Source: Curtobacterium sp. MCSS17_015
GTDB lineage: Bacteria > Actinomycetota > Actinomycetes > Actinomycetales > Microbacteriaceae
Assembly: GCF_003234265.2 (NCBI RefSeq)
Contig: NZ_CP126256.1
Location: 2,976,001-3,040,000, forward strand
Length of the DNA stretch: 64,000 bases
Direction of reading: 5' to 3'
The translations under genes and the position numbers were made by a program. The notes below the pieces were generated by a model that worked only from the letters and a program-made list of their open reading frames with translations, made no database searches and had not been told where the DNA came from. Positions 45,698 through 53,397 of this stretch are shown here, one piece after another; position 1 is the stretch's first letter; each line of letters begins with the position of its first letter.

Positions 45698-46228
45698 CTA
45701 GCTCCCGGGCGGCGCCTCGGCAGCGGCTGCTGCCAGCTGACCGCTGCGGTAGAAGGAGAACGCCTTCGCGACCTTCTCGGGCGCGCCGGCGACGACGATC
45801 GTGTCCCCGGGGAACACGACGAAGTCGGACGAGGGCGCCGGGTTGGCGCTGTCGCCGCGGACCACCGCGACGACCGTCAGGCCGATGAAGCCGGAGTCGT
45901 GCAGGTCACCGAGGGGCTTGCCGGCGATGGCGTCGTCGTAGTCGACGCTGAACCAGTCGATGGAGAGGCCGGGGATCTCGTCGAGCTTGTCGAGGCCTTC
46001 GGTGATCCGGGTGCCGCCGAGCAGTTCGGCGAGGGTGTGCGCCTCGTCCTCGCTCAGGCGGAGCGAGACCTTCTCGGACTTGTCCGCGCCGTCGGCGACG
46101 TCCGCGAACGAGATGAGGTCGGAGTGACCCGACCGGTGCGTGATGACACCGCACTTGCCACCGTCGTCGGTGTAGAAGCTGTGCAGCACGCCGACGCCGG
46201 GGAGTTTGACGCGATGGACGTCGACCAT
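45698..46228 (-). CDS. TrkA-C (RCK_C) regulatory subunit of the antiporter (KhtT-like)
   Basis: 176-residue cytoplasmic protein: an N-terminal domain (VDVHRVKLPGVGVLHSFYTDDGGKCGVITHRSG) and a C-terminal RCK_C domain (IAGKPLGDLHDSGFIGLTVVAVVRGDS, VVFPGDTIVVAGAPEKVAKA). In Bacillus the homologue gates KhtU and responds to pH and c-di-AMP. ATG at 46228 has AGGGAGC about 6 nt upstream; 24 extra upstream codons in frame are not family-like. First gene of the khtT-khtU-SURF1 run. Confidence 0.9.
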   Translation of the reverse strand: MVDVHRVKLPGVGVLHSFYTDDGGKCGVITHRSGHSDLISFADVADGADKSEKVSLRLSEDEAHTLAELLGGTRITEGLDKLDEIPGLSIDWFSVDYDDAIAGKPLGDLHDSGFIGLTVVAVVRGDSANPAPSSDFVVFPGDTIVVAGAPEKVAKAFSFYRSGQLAAAAAEAPPGS

Positions 46229-46347
46229 GATGGCTCCCTTTCCCAGGACACCCATGCTAACCACCGGCACGACCCGTCCATTCCGTTCTCCACAGGTCAT
46301 CCCGGCGGTGGACGCGGCGGTCCACCCCGCCTGACCAGGATGGCCGC

Positions 46348-46839
46348 ATGACCGCCAGGACCGTCGTCGCCGTGACCGGTGCGCTCGTCGTCACCGCCTA
46401 CGCCGCACTGCTCGCCGTGGACGCCCTCGTGCTCGACCCGCTCGCCGCCGTACCCGGGAAGTCGCTCGCGCAGGTCTACGCAGGCATCGACGCGATCGGC
46501 ATGGACTCCCGGCAGGACGTCGTCGGGGTGCTGGTGACGGCCGGCATCGGGGTCGCCCTCGCGGTGGCGGTCACGGTCATCGCCCTCTGGAAGCGCATGC
46601 CTGCACCGGTCATCGCGGTGTGCCACCTCGCTCTGCTCGCACTCGGTGCCGTCGCGACCTTCCAGTCGGGTTTCTTCCTCGGCATGGACGTGGCCGACGC
46701 CTTCGGGGTGGCCGGCGGTGCACACGGCCCGTGGGCGGGCCTCCTGTACGGCACCAGCCTGGCGGCCCTGGTCGCGATCCCGGCGGTGCTCGTCGTGACG
46801 ATGGTGCAGACCCTCCGCCGCGCCCGCGCCGCCGCCTAG
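46348..46839 (+). CDS. small integral membrane protein, function unknown
   Basis: 163 residues with four hydrophobic segments (VVAVTGALVVTAYAALLAVDALV, GVLVTAGIGVALAVAVTVIAL, APVIAVCHLALLALGAVATF, LVAIPAVLVVTMVQTL) and a basic C-terminal end. I recognise no family. ATG at 46348 follows CAGGAT by 6 nt, a weak version of the leaderless pattern. It is divergent from khtT and convergent with glpD, with a shared terminator between. Confidence 0.7.
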   Translation: MTARTVVAVTGALVVTAYAALLAVDALVLDPLAAVPGKSLAQVYAGIDAIGMDSRQDVVGVLVTAGIGVALAVAVTVIALWKRMPAPVIAVCHLALLALGAVATFQSGFFLGMDVADAFGVAGGAHGPWAGLLYGTSLAALVAIPAVLVVTMVQTLRRARAAA

Positions 46840-46844
46840 CCAGT

Positions 46845-46887
46845 CGGACGCAGGGCCCGACACCAGCCGGTGCCGGCCCCGCGTCCG
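46845..46887. terminator. imperfect bidirectional hairpin terminator
   Basis: CGGACGC...GGG...CACC pairs with GGTG...CCC...GCGTCCG around a short loop, with an A/C mismatch and one internal loop. It lies between the convergent membrane-protein and glpD genes. Confidence 0.55.
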
Positions 46888-46894
46888 TGCCGTC

Positions 46895-48751
46895 TCAGCT
46901 GGGCTCGGTCGTCTTCTCGCCCACGACCTGCTCGTCGTCCGCCGTGGCACCCTCGGCACCGCTCGAGCGGCCACCGCCGACGACGACGTCGTCCTCCTCG
47001 AACCCGAACGCGATGTCCGGCGCCTCCAGCCGCACGCGGTCCGCGGACTCGTCGTCGGGCTGCAGCTGCGACTCCCGCTCGGCGGCGACCCGCTTGAGGT
47101 AGTTCGACACCTCGTTCTCGGTGGTCTCCTGGTCCCAGCCGAGCACGTCCGCCATGAGCCGCGCGGCCACCGGCGCCGCGGACTCGCCGCGGTCCCAGGC
47201 CTCGATGGAGATGCGGGTGCGGCGGGCGAGGACGTCCTCCAGGTGCAGGGCGCCCTCGTGCGAGGCCGCGTACACGACCTCGGCGCCGATGTAGTCGTCG
47301 GCACCGGGCAGCGGCTCGGCCAGCGACGGGTCGTCCTGCACGAGCTGGAGCACCTCGGTCGCCAGGGTGCCGTAGCGGTTGAGCAGGTGCTCGATCCGGA
47401 CCTTGTGCACGCCGAACGTCTTCGCGGTGCGGGCCCGCTTGTTCCACGCAGCCGGGTACCCCTCGGCACCGAGCAGCGGGATGTCCTGCGTCGTCGACTC
47501 CGGGATCTTGCCGTCCATCGCGGCGGCGGCCTCGTCGATGGCGTCCTTGCCCATCACGCGGTAGGTGGTCCACTTGCCGCCCGCGACGACGACGAGGCCC
47601 GGAGCGGTGTGCGCGACGACGTGCTCGCGGCTGAGCTTCGACGTGGCCTCGGACTCGCCGGCCAGGAGGGGTCGGAGGCCGGCGTAGACGCCCTCGACGT
47701 CCTCGCGGGTGAGCGGCACCGCGAGCACCTTGTTGACGTGTTCGAGGATGTAGTCGATGTCCGCCGCGGTCGCCGCCGGGTGCGCCTTGTCGAGGTACCA
47801 GTCGGTGTCGGTCGTGCCGATCAGCCAGTGCCGGCCCCACGGGATGACGAACAGGACGCTCTTCTCGGTGCGGAGGATCATGCCCGAGTTCGACTGGAAC
47901 CGGTCGCGTGGGACGACGAGGTGGACACCCTTCGACGCCCGCACCTTGAACTGCCCGCGGGTGCCGACCATCGCCTGGGTGTCGTCGGTCCAGACACCCG
48001 TCGCGTTGACGACCTGCTTCGCCCGGATGTCGAAGTGCTCGCCGGTCTGGATGTCGTGCGCGTGCGCCCCGACCACCCGCTCGCCGACCTTGATGAAGCC
48101 CTCGATCCGGATCCGGGAGGCGGCGTGCGCGCCGTACGAGGCGGCGGTGCGCACGAGCGCGGCGACGTAGCGTGCGTCGTCGACCTGCGCGTCGTAGTAC
48201 GTCATGCCGCCGACGAACGCGTCCTTCTTCAGGGACGGCATCGAGCGGAGCACCTGCGTGCGGGTGAGGTGGCGGTGGTGCGGCACGCCGGGCGGGCGTC
48301 CGCCCGACCAGCTGAACACGTCGTACATCGCCATGCCGATGCCGATGTAGAAGCGCTCCCAGACGCGGTGGTTGAGCGGGTACAGGAAGCGGACCGGCTT
48401 GACCAGGTGGGGTGCGATGCGCTGCAGCAGCAGGCCGCGTTCGATGAGGGCCTCGCGCACGAGCGTGAAGTTGAGCTGCTCGAGGTACCGGATGCCACCG
48501 TGCACGAGCTTCGACGACCGGCTGGACGTCCCCGAACCCCAGTCGCGGGCCTCCACGATGCCGACCGACAGGCCGCGCGTGACGGCGTCCAGCGCAGCAC
48601 CACCGCCGACGATGCCGCCACCGACGACCAGGACGTCGAGCTCCCTGGTCTTCATGGTCTCGATCGCGGCCTCGCGTTCATCGGGACCGAGCTTCGTCGA
48701 GGGGTCGAACCCCGCTGTGCTGGCCGCACCGTTCGTGACCGTCGTTGTCAT
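46895..48751 (-). CDS. glpD: aerobic glycerol-3-phosphate dehydrogenase
   Basis: 618-residue membrane-associated flavoprotein oxidising glycerol-3-phosphate to dihydroxyacetone phosphate and passing electrons to quinone. Seen: the FAD loop VVGGGIVGGGAALDAVTRGL, SSRSSKLVHGGIRYLEQ, FVIPWGRHWLIGTTDTDW, and VVAGGKWTTYRVMGKDA, then the C-terminal DAO_C helical domain. An acidic tail of about 50 residues is extra. ATG at 48751 (MTTTVTNG) is preceded by GGAGG. It fits with the GDPD at 38790 as a glycerophosphodiester degradation route. Confidence 0.96.
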   Translation of the reverse strand: MTTTVTNGAASTAGFDPSTKLGPDEREAAIETMKTRELDVLVVGGGIVGGGAALDAVTRGLSVGIVEARDWGSGTSSRSSKLVHGGIRYLEQLNFTLVREALIERGLLLQRIAPHLVKPVRFLYPLNHRVWERFYIGIGMAMYDVFSWSGGRPPGVPHHRHLTRTQVLRSMPSLKKDAFVGGMTYYDAQVDDARYVAALVRTAASYGAHAASRIRIEGFIKVGERVVGAHAHDIQTGEHFDIRAKQVVNATGVWTDDTQAMVGTRGQFKVRASKGVHLVVPRDRFQSNSGMILRTEKSVLFVIPWGRHWLIGTTDTDWYLDKAHPAATAADIDYILEHVNKVLAVPLTREDVEGVYAGLRPLLAGESEATSKLSREHVVAHTAPGLVVVAGGKWTTYRVMGKDAIDEAAAAMDGKIPESTTQDIPLLGAEGYPAAWNKRARTAKTFGVHKVRIEHLLNRYGTLATEVLQLVQDDPSLAEPLPGADDYIGAEVVYAASHEGALHLEDVLARRTRISIEAWDRGESAAPVAARLMADVLGWDQETTENEVSNYLKRVAAERESQLQPDDESADRVRLEAPDIAFGFEEDDVVVGGGRSSGAEGATADDEQVVGEKTTEPS

Positions 48752-48815
48752 GCTCGCCTCCGTCGCCGTGCGGCGCCGGAGCGTCACCCGCGGAACGTCC
48801 GCGAGCGCACCGCCG

Positions 48816-49934
48816 TCAGCGGTGGTACGGCGCCACGACCACTTCTACTCGCTGGAACTCCTTGACGTCGGAGTATCCGGTCGTCGCCATCGAGCGACGC
48901 AGGGCACCGATGAGGTTCGCGCGGCCGTCCCACGACGGGGTCGGGCCGTTCAGGATGCTCTCGAGCGAACCGATCGTGCCGACCTCGACACGACGGCCAC
49001 GGGGCAGCTCCGGGTGGTGCGCCTCGGCACCCCAGTGGAAGCCACCGCCGGGGGCTTCCTGGGCGCGCGCCAGCGCGGTGCCGAGCATGACGGCGTCGGC
49101 ACCCATCGCGATCGCCTTGACGACGTCACCGGCGGTGTCGAGGCCGCCGTCCGCGATGACGTGCACGTACCGGCCGCCGGACTCGTCCATGTAGTCACGA
49201 CGGGCACCGGCGACGTCCGCGACCGCGGTCGCCATCGGCGCGTGGATGCCGAGCGCGGCACGGGTGGTCGAGGCCGCGCCACCGCCGAAGCCGACGAGCA
49301 CGCCCGCGGCACCGGTGCGCATGAGGTGCAGGGCCGCCGTGTAGGTGGAGGCACCGCCGACGATCACGGGGACGTCGAGCTCGTAGATGAACTTCTTGAG
49401 GTTGAGCGGCTCGGTGTTCTGCGACACGTGCTCGGCGCTCACCGTGGTGCCGCGGATGACGAACAGGTCGACGCCGGCGTCGACGACGGTCTGCGAGAAC
49501 TCAGCCGTGCGCTGCGGGCTGAGCGACCCGGCGACGGGCACCCCGGCGGCGCGGATCTCGGCCAGGCGGCGGGTGATGAGCTCGGCCTTGACCGGCTCGG
49601 CGTAGATCTCCTGCATGCGCTTCGTGACGTTGCCGTCGGTCAGCGTGCGGATCTCGGCCAGGTACGGCTCCGGCTCCTCGTAGCGGGTCCAGAGGCCTTC
49701 GAGGTCGAGGACCCCGAGGACGCCGAGACGACCCATCTCGATGACGGTCGCGGGCGAGGCGACGGAGTCCATCGGCGCCGAGAGGATCGGCGACTCGAAG
49801 GTGAACGCGTCGATCGACCACTGGACGTTGACGTCACGCGGGTCACGCGTCCGTCGCGAGGGGACCACCGCGATGTCGTCGAACGCGTACGCCCGACGTC
49901 CGCGCTTGCCTGCACCGATCTCGACTTCGCTCAC
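48816..49934 (-). CDS. guaB3: GuaB3 family IMP dehydrogenase-related protein
   Basis: 372-residue IMPDH/GMPR-fold TIM barrel without CBS domains, the GuaB3 class that accompanies GuaB in actinobacteria. Seen: YAFDDIAVVPSRRTRDP, ILSAPMDSVASP, HVIADGGLDTAGDVVKAIAMGADAVMLGT. At the position of the catalytic loop cysteine (GSICTT in the GuaB of this window) it reads GGGAASTTR, with serine. It may therefore not perform standard IMPDH chemistry. GTG at 49934 lies 6 nt after TAGGGT. Its role, whether GMP reductase-like or regulatory, is unsettled. Confidence 0.88.
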   Translation of the reverse strand: MSEVEIGAGKRGRRAYAFDDIAVVPSRRTRDPRDVNVQWSIDAFTFESPILSAPMDSVASPATVIEMGRLGVLGVLDLEGLWTRYEEPEPYLAEIRTLTDGNVTKRMQEIYAEPVKAELITRRLAEIRAAGVPVAGSLSPQRTAEFSQTVVDAGVDLFVIRGTTVSAEHVSQNTEPLNLKKFIYELDVPVIVGGASTYTAALHLMRTGAAGVLVGFGGGAASTTRAALGIHAPMATAVADVAGARRDYMDESGGRYVHVIADGGLDTAGDVVKAIAMGADAVMLGTALARAQEAPGGGFHWGAEAHHPELPRGRRVEVGTIGSLESILNGPTPSWDGRANLIGALRRSMATTGYSDVKEFQRVEVVVAPYHR

Positions 49935-49940
49935 CCGCCA

Positions 49941-49946
49941 ACCCTA
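49941..49946 (-). promoter_or_regulatory. -10 hexamer of a probably leaderless promoter (guaB3)
   Basis: The minus strand reads TAGGGT, 6 nt, then GTG at 49934. Confidence 0.5.
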
Positions 49947-50016
49947 CCGGGCGGGGTGCGCGGGTGGCACGGCCGGACGGTCGGGAGCGGCAGCGGAGTC
50001 GATCGACCCGGACCGG

Positions 50017-50229
50017 TCAGCGCGGGTTACGACGCCGGGGCGGACGATCGCCACGGTTCGTTCGCGTCCGTCGGAGCACCCGGAGCGTCAGCCCCAGGAG
50101 CAGCGCCAGCACGACCAACACGACGAGCAGCGCGGCGGCGACCTTCACGAGCAGGGCCGCACCGATGAAGAGGACGACGAACACCACCCACACCAGGGCG
50201 TCCGTCGCGCGGTCCGCGAAGCGTTGCAC
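50017..50229 (-). CDS. small membrane protein, 70 residues
   Basis: It begins VQRFADRATDALVW and continues into a long hydrophobic stretch (WVVFVVLFIGAALLVKVAAALLVVLVVLALLLGLTL), long enough for two short membrane segments. A very basic tail ends in RRRNPR. No family is recognised. The GTG at 50229 lies 6 nt after TACCGT, in keeping with the leaderless pattern. It is just upstream of guaB3 on the same strand. Further upstream the frame runs into repeat DNA. Confidence 0.6.
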   Translation of the reverse strand: MQRFADRATDALVWVVFVVLFIGAALLVKVAAALLVVLVVLALLLGLTLRVLRRTRTNRGDRPPRRRNPR

Positions 50230-50235
50230 GCTGGA

Positions 50236-50241
50236 ACGGTA
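50236..50241 (-). promoter_or_regulatory. -10 hexamer of a probably leaderless promoter (small membrane protein)
   Basis: The minus strand reads TACCGT, 6 nt, then GTG at 50229. Confidence 0.42.
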
Positions 50242-50261
50242 CCCGACCGGCGGGGCCGGGG

Positions 50262-50289
50262 CGGGCCTCCCGGCCGTACGGGAGGCCCG
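50262..50289. repeat. GGGAGGC palindrome (element V)
   Basis: CGGGCCTCCCG, 6-nt loop, CGGGAGGCCCG: an 11-bp stem with the arms in the opposite order to elements I-IV. It lies in the gap after livF. Confidence 0.65.
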
Positions 50290-50339
50290 GTCGCGGTCGC
50301 AGGGGACGCGCCTGTCCGCGGACGGCGCCGCGATGTGCG

Positions 50340-50434
50340 CGAGACGCCGCCGGATCCCGCGGCGTCTCGGTGACCGCGGGGCGTCTCGGACTGACGGAGG
50401 CGTCTCGGACAGACGGGGGCGTCTCCCTGCCGGG
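50340..50434. repeat. GAGACGCC/GGCGTCTC repeat cluster with 19-bp tandem array
   Basis: An 11-bp hairpin (CGAGACGCCGC with GCGGCGTCTCG) leads into 19-bp direct units starting GCGTCTCGG at 50362, 50381 and 50400, plus a partial unit at 50419. The rest of the 300-nt gap between livF and the small membrane protein contains element V and nothing that looks coding. Confidence 0.75.
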
Positions 50435-50529
50435 TACGAGAGCGGGGCCGTGCGGCGCGCAAGCGCAGCCAGCACGGCCCCGTCCGTCGCGGATGCTGCC
50501 CCCACAGCGGCACCCGCGGTGTCGACGCC

Positions 50530-51447
50530 CTACTTCGTGGCGTCGACGTCCTTCGCGAGCGTCCCGAGGTAGAGCTCGATGACCTTGGGGTCGTCGGCGA
50601 GCTCCTTCCCGGTGCCCGAGTAGGCGTTCCGTCCCTGGTCGAGGACGTACCCGCGGTCGCAGATCTGCAGGCACCGGCGCGCGTTCTGCTCGACCATGAT
50701 CACCGAGACGCCGGCCTTGTTGATGCGGCGGGTGCGGATGAACGTCTCGTCCTGCCGCACCGGCGACAGCCCGGCGCTCGGCTCGTCGAGCAGCAGCACC
50801 TTCGGGTCCACCATGAGCGCGCGGGCCATCGCGACCGACTGCCGCTCACCACCGGAGAGCGACCCGGCACGCTGGCCCTTGCGCTGCCCGAGGACGGGGA
50901 ACAGGTCGTAGATGACCTCGAGCCGCTCGCTGAACTTCTTCGGCCGCAGGTACAGCCCCATCTGGAGGTTCTCCTCGATGGAGAGCGACGGGAAGACGTT
51001 GTTCGTCTGCGGGACGAAGCCGACGCCGGCCTGCACGAGCTTGTTCGCCTTGAGGTTCGTGATGTCCTCGCCCTGCAGCGTGACCGATCCCTCGCGGATG
51101 TTGACGAGGCCGAACAGCGCCTTGAGGAGCGTCGACTTGCCGGCACCGTTCGGGCCGATGATGCCGATGAGCTCGCCCGGGTAGCAGACCAGGTCGCACC
51201 CGTTGAGGATGTTGACGCCCGGCAGGTACCCGGCGACGAGGTTGTCCGCGCGCATGACCGGCTCGCGGTCCTGCACCGCGGTGGCACCGCCGGTCGCGGC
51301 ACGCGGGGTCGCCGCGGTCGTGCTGCCCGGAGCCGTGCTGCCCGGGGTCGTGCTGCCCGGGGTCGTGCTGCCCGGGGTCAGGGCCACCGCTGCGGGCTCC
51401 GCACTGGAGGCCCGGTCCGCGCCGGTGCCGTTCGTCGCGTCCGTCAT
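50530..51447 (-). CDS. livF: branched-chain amino acid ABC transporter ATPase (LivF)
   Basis: 305 residues. A Ser/Thr/Pro-rich N-terminal extension of about 60 residues contains a five-residue repeat (TPGST). The ATPase domain follows, with Walker A GPNGAGKST, FVPQTNNVFPSLSIEENL, signature LSGGERQ, Walker B LLLDEPSAGLSP and the H-loop region VIMVEQNARR (the switch position is Gln, as is usual in LivF). It overlaps livG by 4 nt and is the last gene of livHMGF. It pairs with LivG to drive uptake. Confidence 0.93.
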   Translation of the reverse strand: MTDATNGTGADRASSAEPAAVALTPGSTTPGSTTPGSTAPGSTTAATPRAATGGATAVQDREPVMRADNLVAGYLPGVNILNGCDLVCYPGELIGIIGPNGAGKSTLLKALFGLVNIREGSVTLQGEDITNLKANKLVQAGVGFVPQTNNVFPSLSIEENLQMGLYLRPKKFSERLEVIYDLFPVLGQRKGQRAGSLSGGERQSVAMARALMVDPKVLLLDEPSAGLSPVRQDETFIRTRRINKAGVSVIMVEQNARRCLQICDRGYVLDQGRNAYSGTGKELADDPKVIELYLGTLAKDVDATK

Positions 51448-52406
51448 CGGGTCGCCTTCCCTTCGTCGGCGGCGTCCGCCGCGTCCTCTTCTGCGACCTC
51501 GTCGGCGAGCTCCTCGTAGGTCTCCTCGGTGAGGAGCGAGTCGTCACCGAGGTCGGTGTCGTGGTGGGCGCCGAGGTAGGCGTCGATGACGGCCTGGTCG
51601 TCCATGACGGTGGCGGCCGGGCCCTCGGCGACGACCTTGCCCTCGGCCATCACGATGACCCAGTCCGAGATGTGCCGGACCATGTGCATGTCGTGCTCGA
51701 CGAAGAGCACGGTCATGCCGTCGTCGCGGAGGGACTGGATGTGCCCGAGCAGCGACTGGGTCAGCGCCGGGTTCACGCCGGCCATCGGCTCGTCGAGCAT
51801 GATCATCGTCGGGTCGGACATCAGCGCGCGGGCCATCTCGAGGAGCTTCCGCTGCCCGCCCGAGAGCGACCCGGCGTAGTCGTCCTTCTTCTCGAGGAGC
51901 TTGAAGCGGGCGAGGAGGTCCTCGGCCTTCGCGGTGATCTCCTGCTCGCGCTTCTTCCACACGGGCGACACGAGTGCGGCGAAGAAGTTCTCACCGGGCT
52001 GGTCCTTCGCGCCGAGCAGCATGTTCTGCATCACGGTCAGGCGGGACAGCGCCTTCGTCAGCTGGAAGGTACGGACCATGCCGGCCCGGGCGACCTTCGC
52101 GGCCCCGGTGTTGCCGAGCGTCTTCCCGTTGAACTGCCAACGCGCCTCCTTCCCACTCGTCGGCTTGTCGAAGCCGGTGAGCAGGTTGAAGAACGTGGTC
52201 TTGCCGGCGCCGTTCGGGCCGATGAGGGCCGTGATGGCGCCGCGCTGCACCTCGAGGTGGTCGACGTCGACCGCCGTCATGCCGCCGAAGCGCCGGGTGA
52301 TGTTGTCGACCGTGAGGATGGCGTCCGGCTTCGGCGAGCCGGGGGCGTGCTGCACCGCGGTGAGGGCGGTGGGGACGCCGGGCGTGGTTCCGGTGGTTTC
52401 AGACAC
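51444..52406 (-). CDS. livG: branched-chain amino acid ABC transporter ATPase (LivG)
   Basis: 320 residues with Walker A GPNGAGKTT, LivG-type RTFQLTKALSRLTVMQNML, signature LSGGQRK, Walker B IMLDEPMAGVNP and VLFVEHDMHMV. An acidic C-terminal tail of about 40 residues is extra. The GTG start at 52406 overlaps the livM stop by 8 nt within the octamer GTGTCTGA, the same junction sequence as at the nnrD start. It ends in a 4-nt overlap with livF. Confidence 0.94.
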   Translation of the reverse strand: MSETTGTTPGVPTALTAVQHAPGSPKPDAILTVDNITRRFGGMTAVDVDHLEVQRGAITALIGPNGAGKTTFFNLLTGFDKPTSGKEARWQFNGKTLGNTGAAKVARAGMVRTFQLTKALSRLTVMQNMLLGAKDQPGENFFAALVSPVWKKREQEITAKAEDLLARFKLLEKKDDYAGSLSGGQRKLLEMARALMSDPTMIMLDEPMAGVNPALTQSLLGHIQSLRDDGMTVLFVEHDMHMVRHISDWVIVMAEGKVVAEGPAATVMDDQAVIDAYLGAHHDTDLGDDSLLTEETYEELADEVAEEDAADAADEGKATR

Positions 52407-53385
52407 TGAACGTCAGCTCCTTCTTGTTCCCCAGGAGTCCCTGTGGGCGGAAGACGATGAGGAGCATGAGCGCGACACCGACCAGCACGTAGGAGAACTG
52501 CTCGGCCTGCTGGGCGCTCATGATCGAGTTCGGGATGAAGTCACCCGCGAGCGTGCGGATGAAGAGACGGACGACGAAGAACAGGATCGCGCCGAGCACC
52601 GGCCCGAACACCGTCGCCGCACCACCGAGGATGAGTGCCGTCCAGATGAAGAAGGTCATCGAGCGGCCCATGGCGTCCGGTTGCACCGAACTCGGCAGGA
52701 CGTAGATGACCCCGGCCAGGGCACCGAGCGCGCCACCGAAGACGAGCGCCTGCATCTTGTACGAGTAGACGTTCTTGCCGAGGGAGCGGACCGCGTCCTC
52801 GTCCTCGCGGATCGCCTTCACGACACGGCCCCACGGGCTGCGCATGAGGAGGAACAGCACGAGGGTGAACAGGGCGACGAGACCCCAGCCGACGATGCGG
52901 ATCCACCAACCGTTGACGCCGTTGTTCGAGTACGTGAACCACAGGATGGTCGTGGTGCCGTCGGGCAGGAAGCTCAGCGCGTTGAACGGTTCGCGGTAGC
53001 TCGAGCCGGTGATGCCGTTCGAGCCACCGGTGGTGTCCGTGAGCAGGCTGGAGCGGCCGACCATGCGGATGATCTCGGCGCCGGAGATCGTCACGATCGC
53101 CAGGTAGTCACCGCGCAGCCGCAGGGTCGGGATGCCGAGGATGACCGCGAAGACGATCGCGATGGCCAGGGCGATGAGCACCGCGAGACCGACGGGCAGG
53201 CCGTTCGAGATCGAGATCGCGAAGCCGTAGGCGCCGAGCAGCAGGAACGCCGCCTGGCCCATGTTCACCAGACCGGTGAGACCGAAGTGCACGTTGAGGC
53301 CGATCGCGGCGAGGGCGAACGCCGCGGTCGTCGGGGCGAGTGCTTCCTGCGTGAGGGAGCTGAGGAGTTGGAGGATGTAGTCCAT
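52399..53385 (-). CDS. livM: branched-chain amino acid ABC transporter permease (LivM)
   Basis: 328-residue permease with about nine hydrophobic segments. LivM features include HFGLTGLVNMGQAAF near the N terminus and the ATPase-contact loop SPWGRVVKAIREDEDAVRSLGKN. The ATG at 53385 has GGGAG 7 nt upstream. It lies 12 nt after livH and overlaps livG by 8 nt. Confidence 0.94.
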   Translation of the reverse strand: MDYILQLLSSLTQEALAPTTAAFALAAIGLNVHFGLTGLVNMGQAAFLLLGAYGFAISISNGLPVGLAVLIALAIAIVFAVILGIPTLRLRGDYLAIVTISGAEIIRMVGRSSLLTDTTGGSNGITGSSYREPFNALSFLPDGTTTILWFTYSNNGVNGWWIRIVGWGLVALFTLVLFLLMRSPWGRVVKAIREDEDAVRSLGKNVYSYKMQALVFGGALGALAGVIYVLPSSVQPDAMGRSMTFFIWTALILGGAATVFGPVLGAILFFVVRLFIRTLAGDFIPNSIMSAQQAEQFSYVLVGVALMLLIVFRPQGLLGNKKELTFSV

Positions 53386-53397
53386 GCGGGTGCTCCC

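Noticed and set aside
50340..50434. CRISPR array
   Set aside because: Units are 19 bp with no unique spacers between them, and no cas genes are present in the window.
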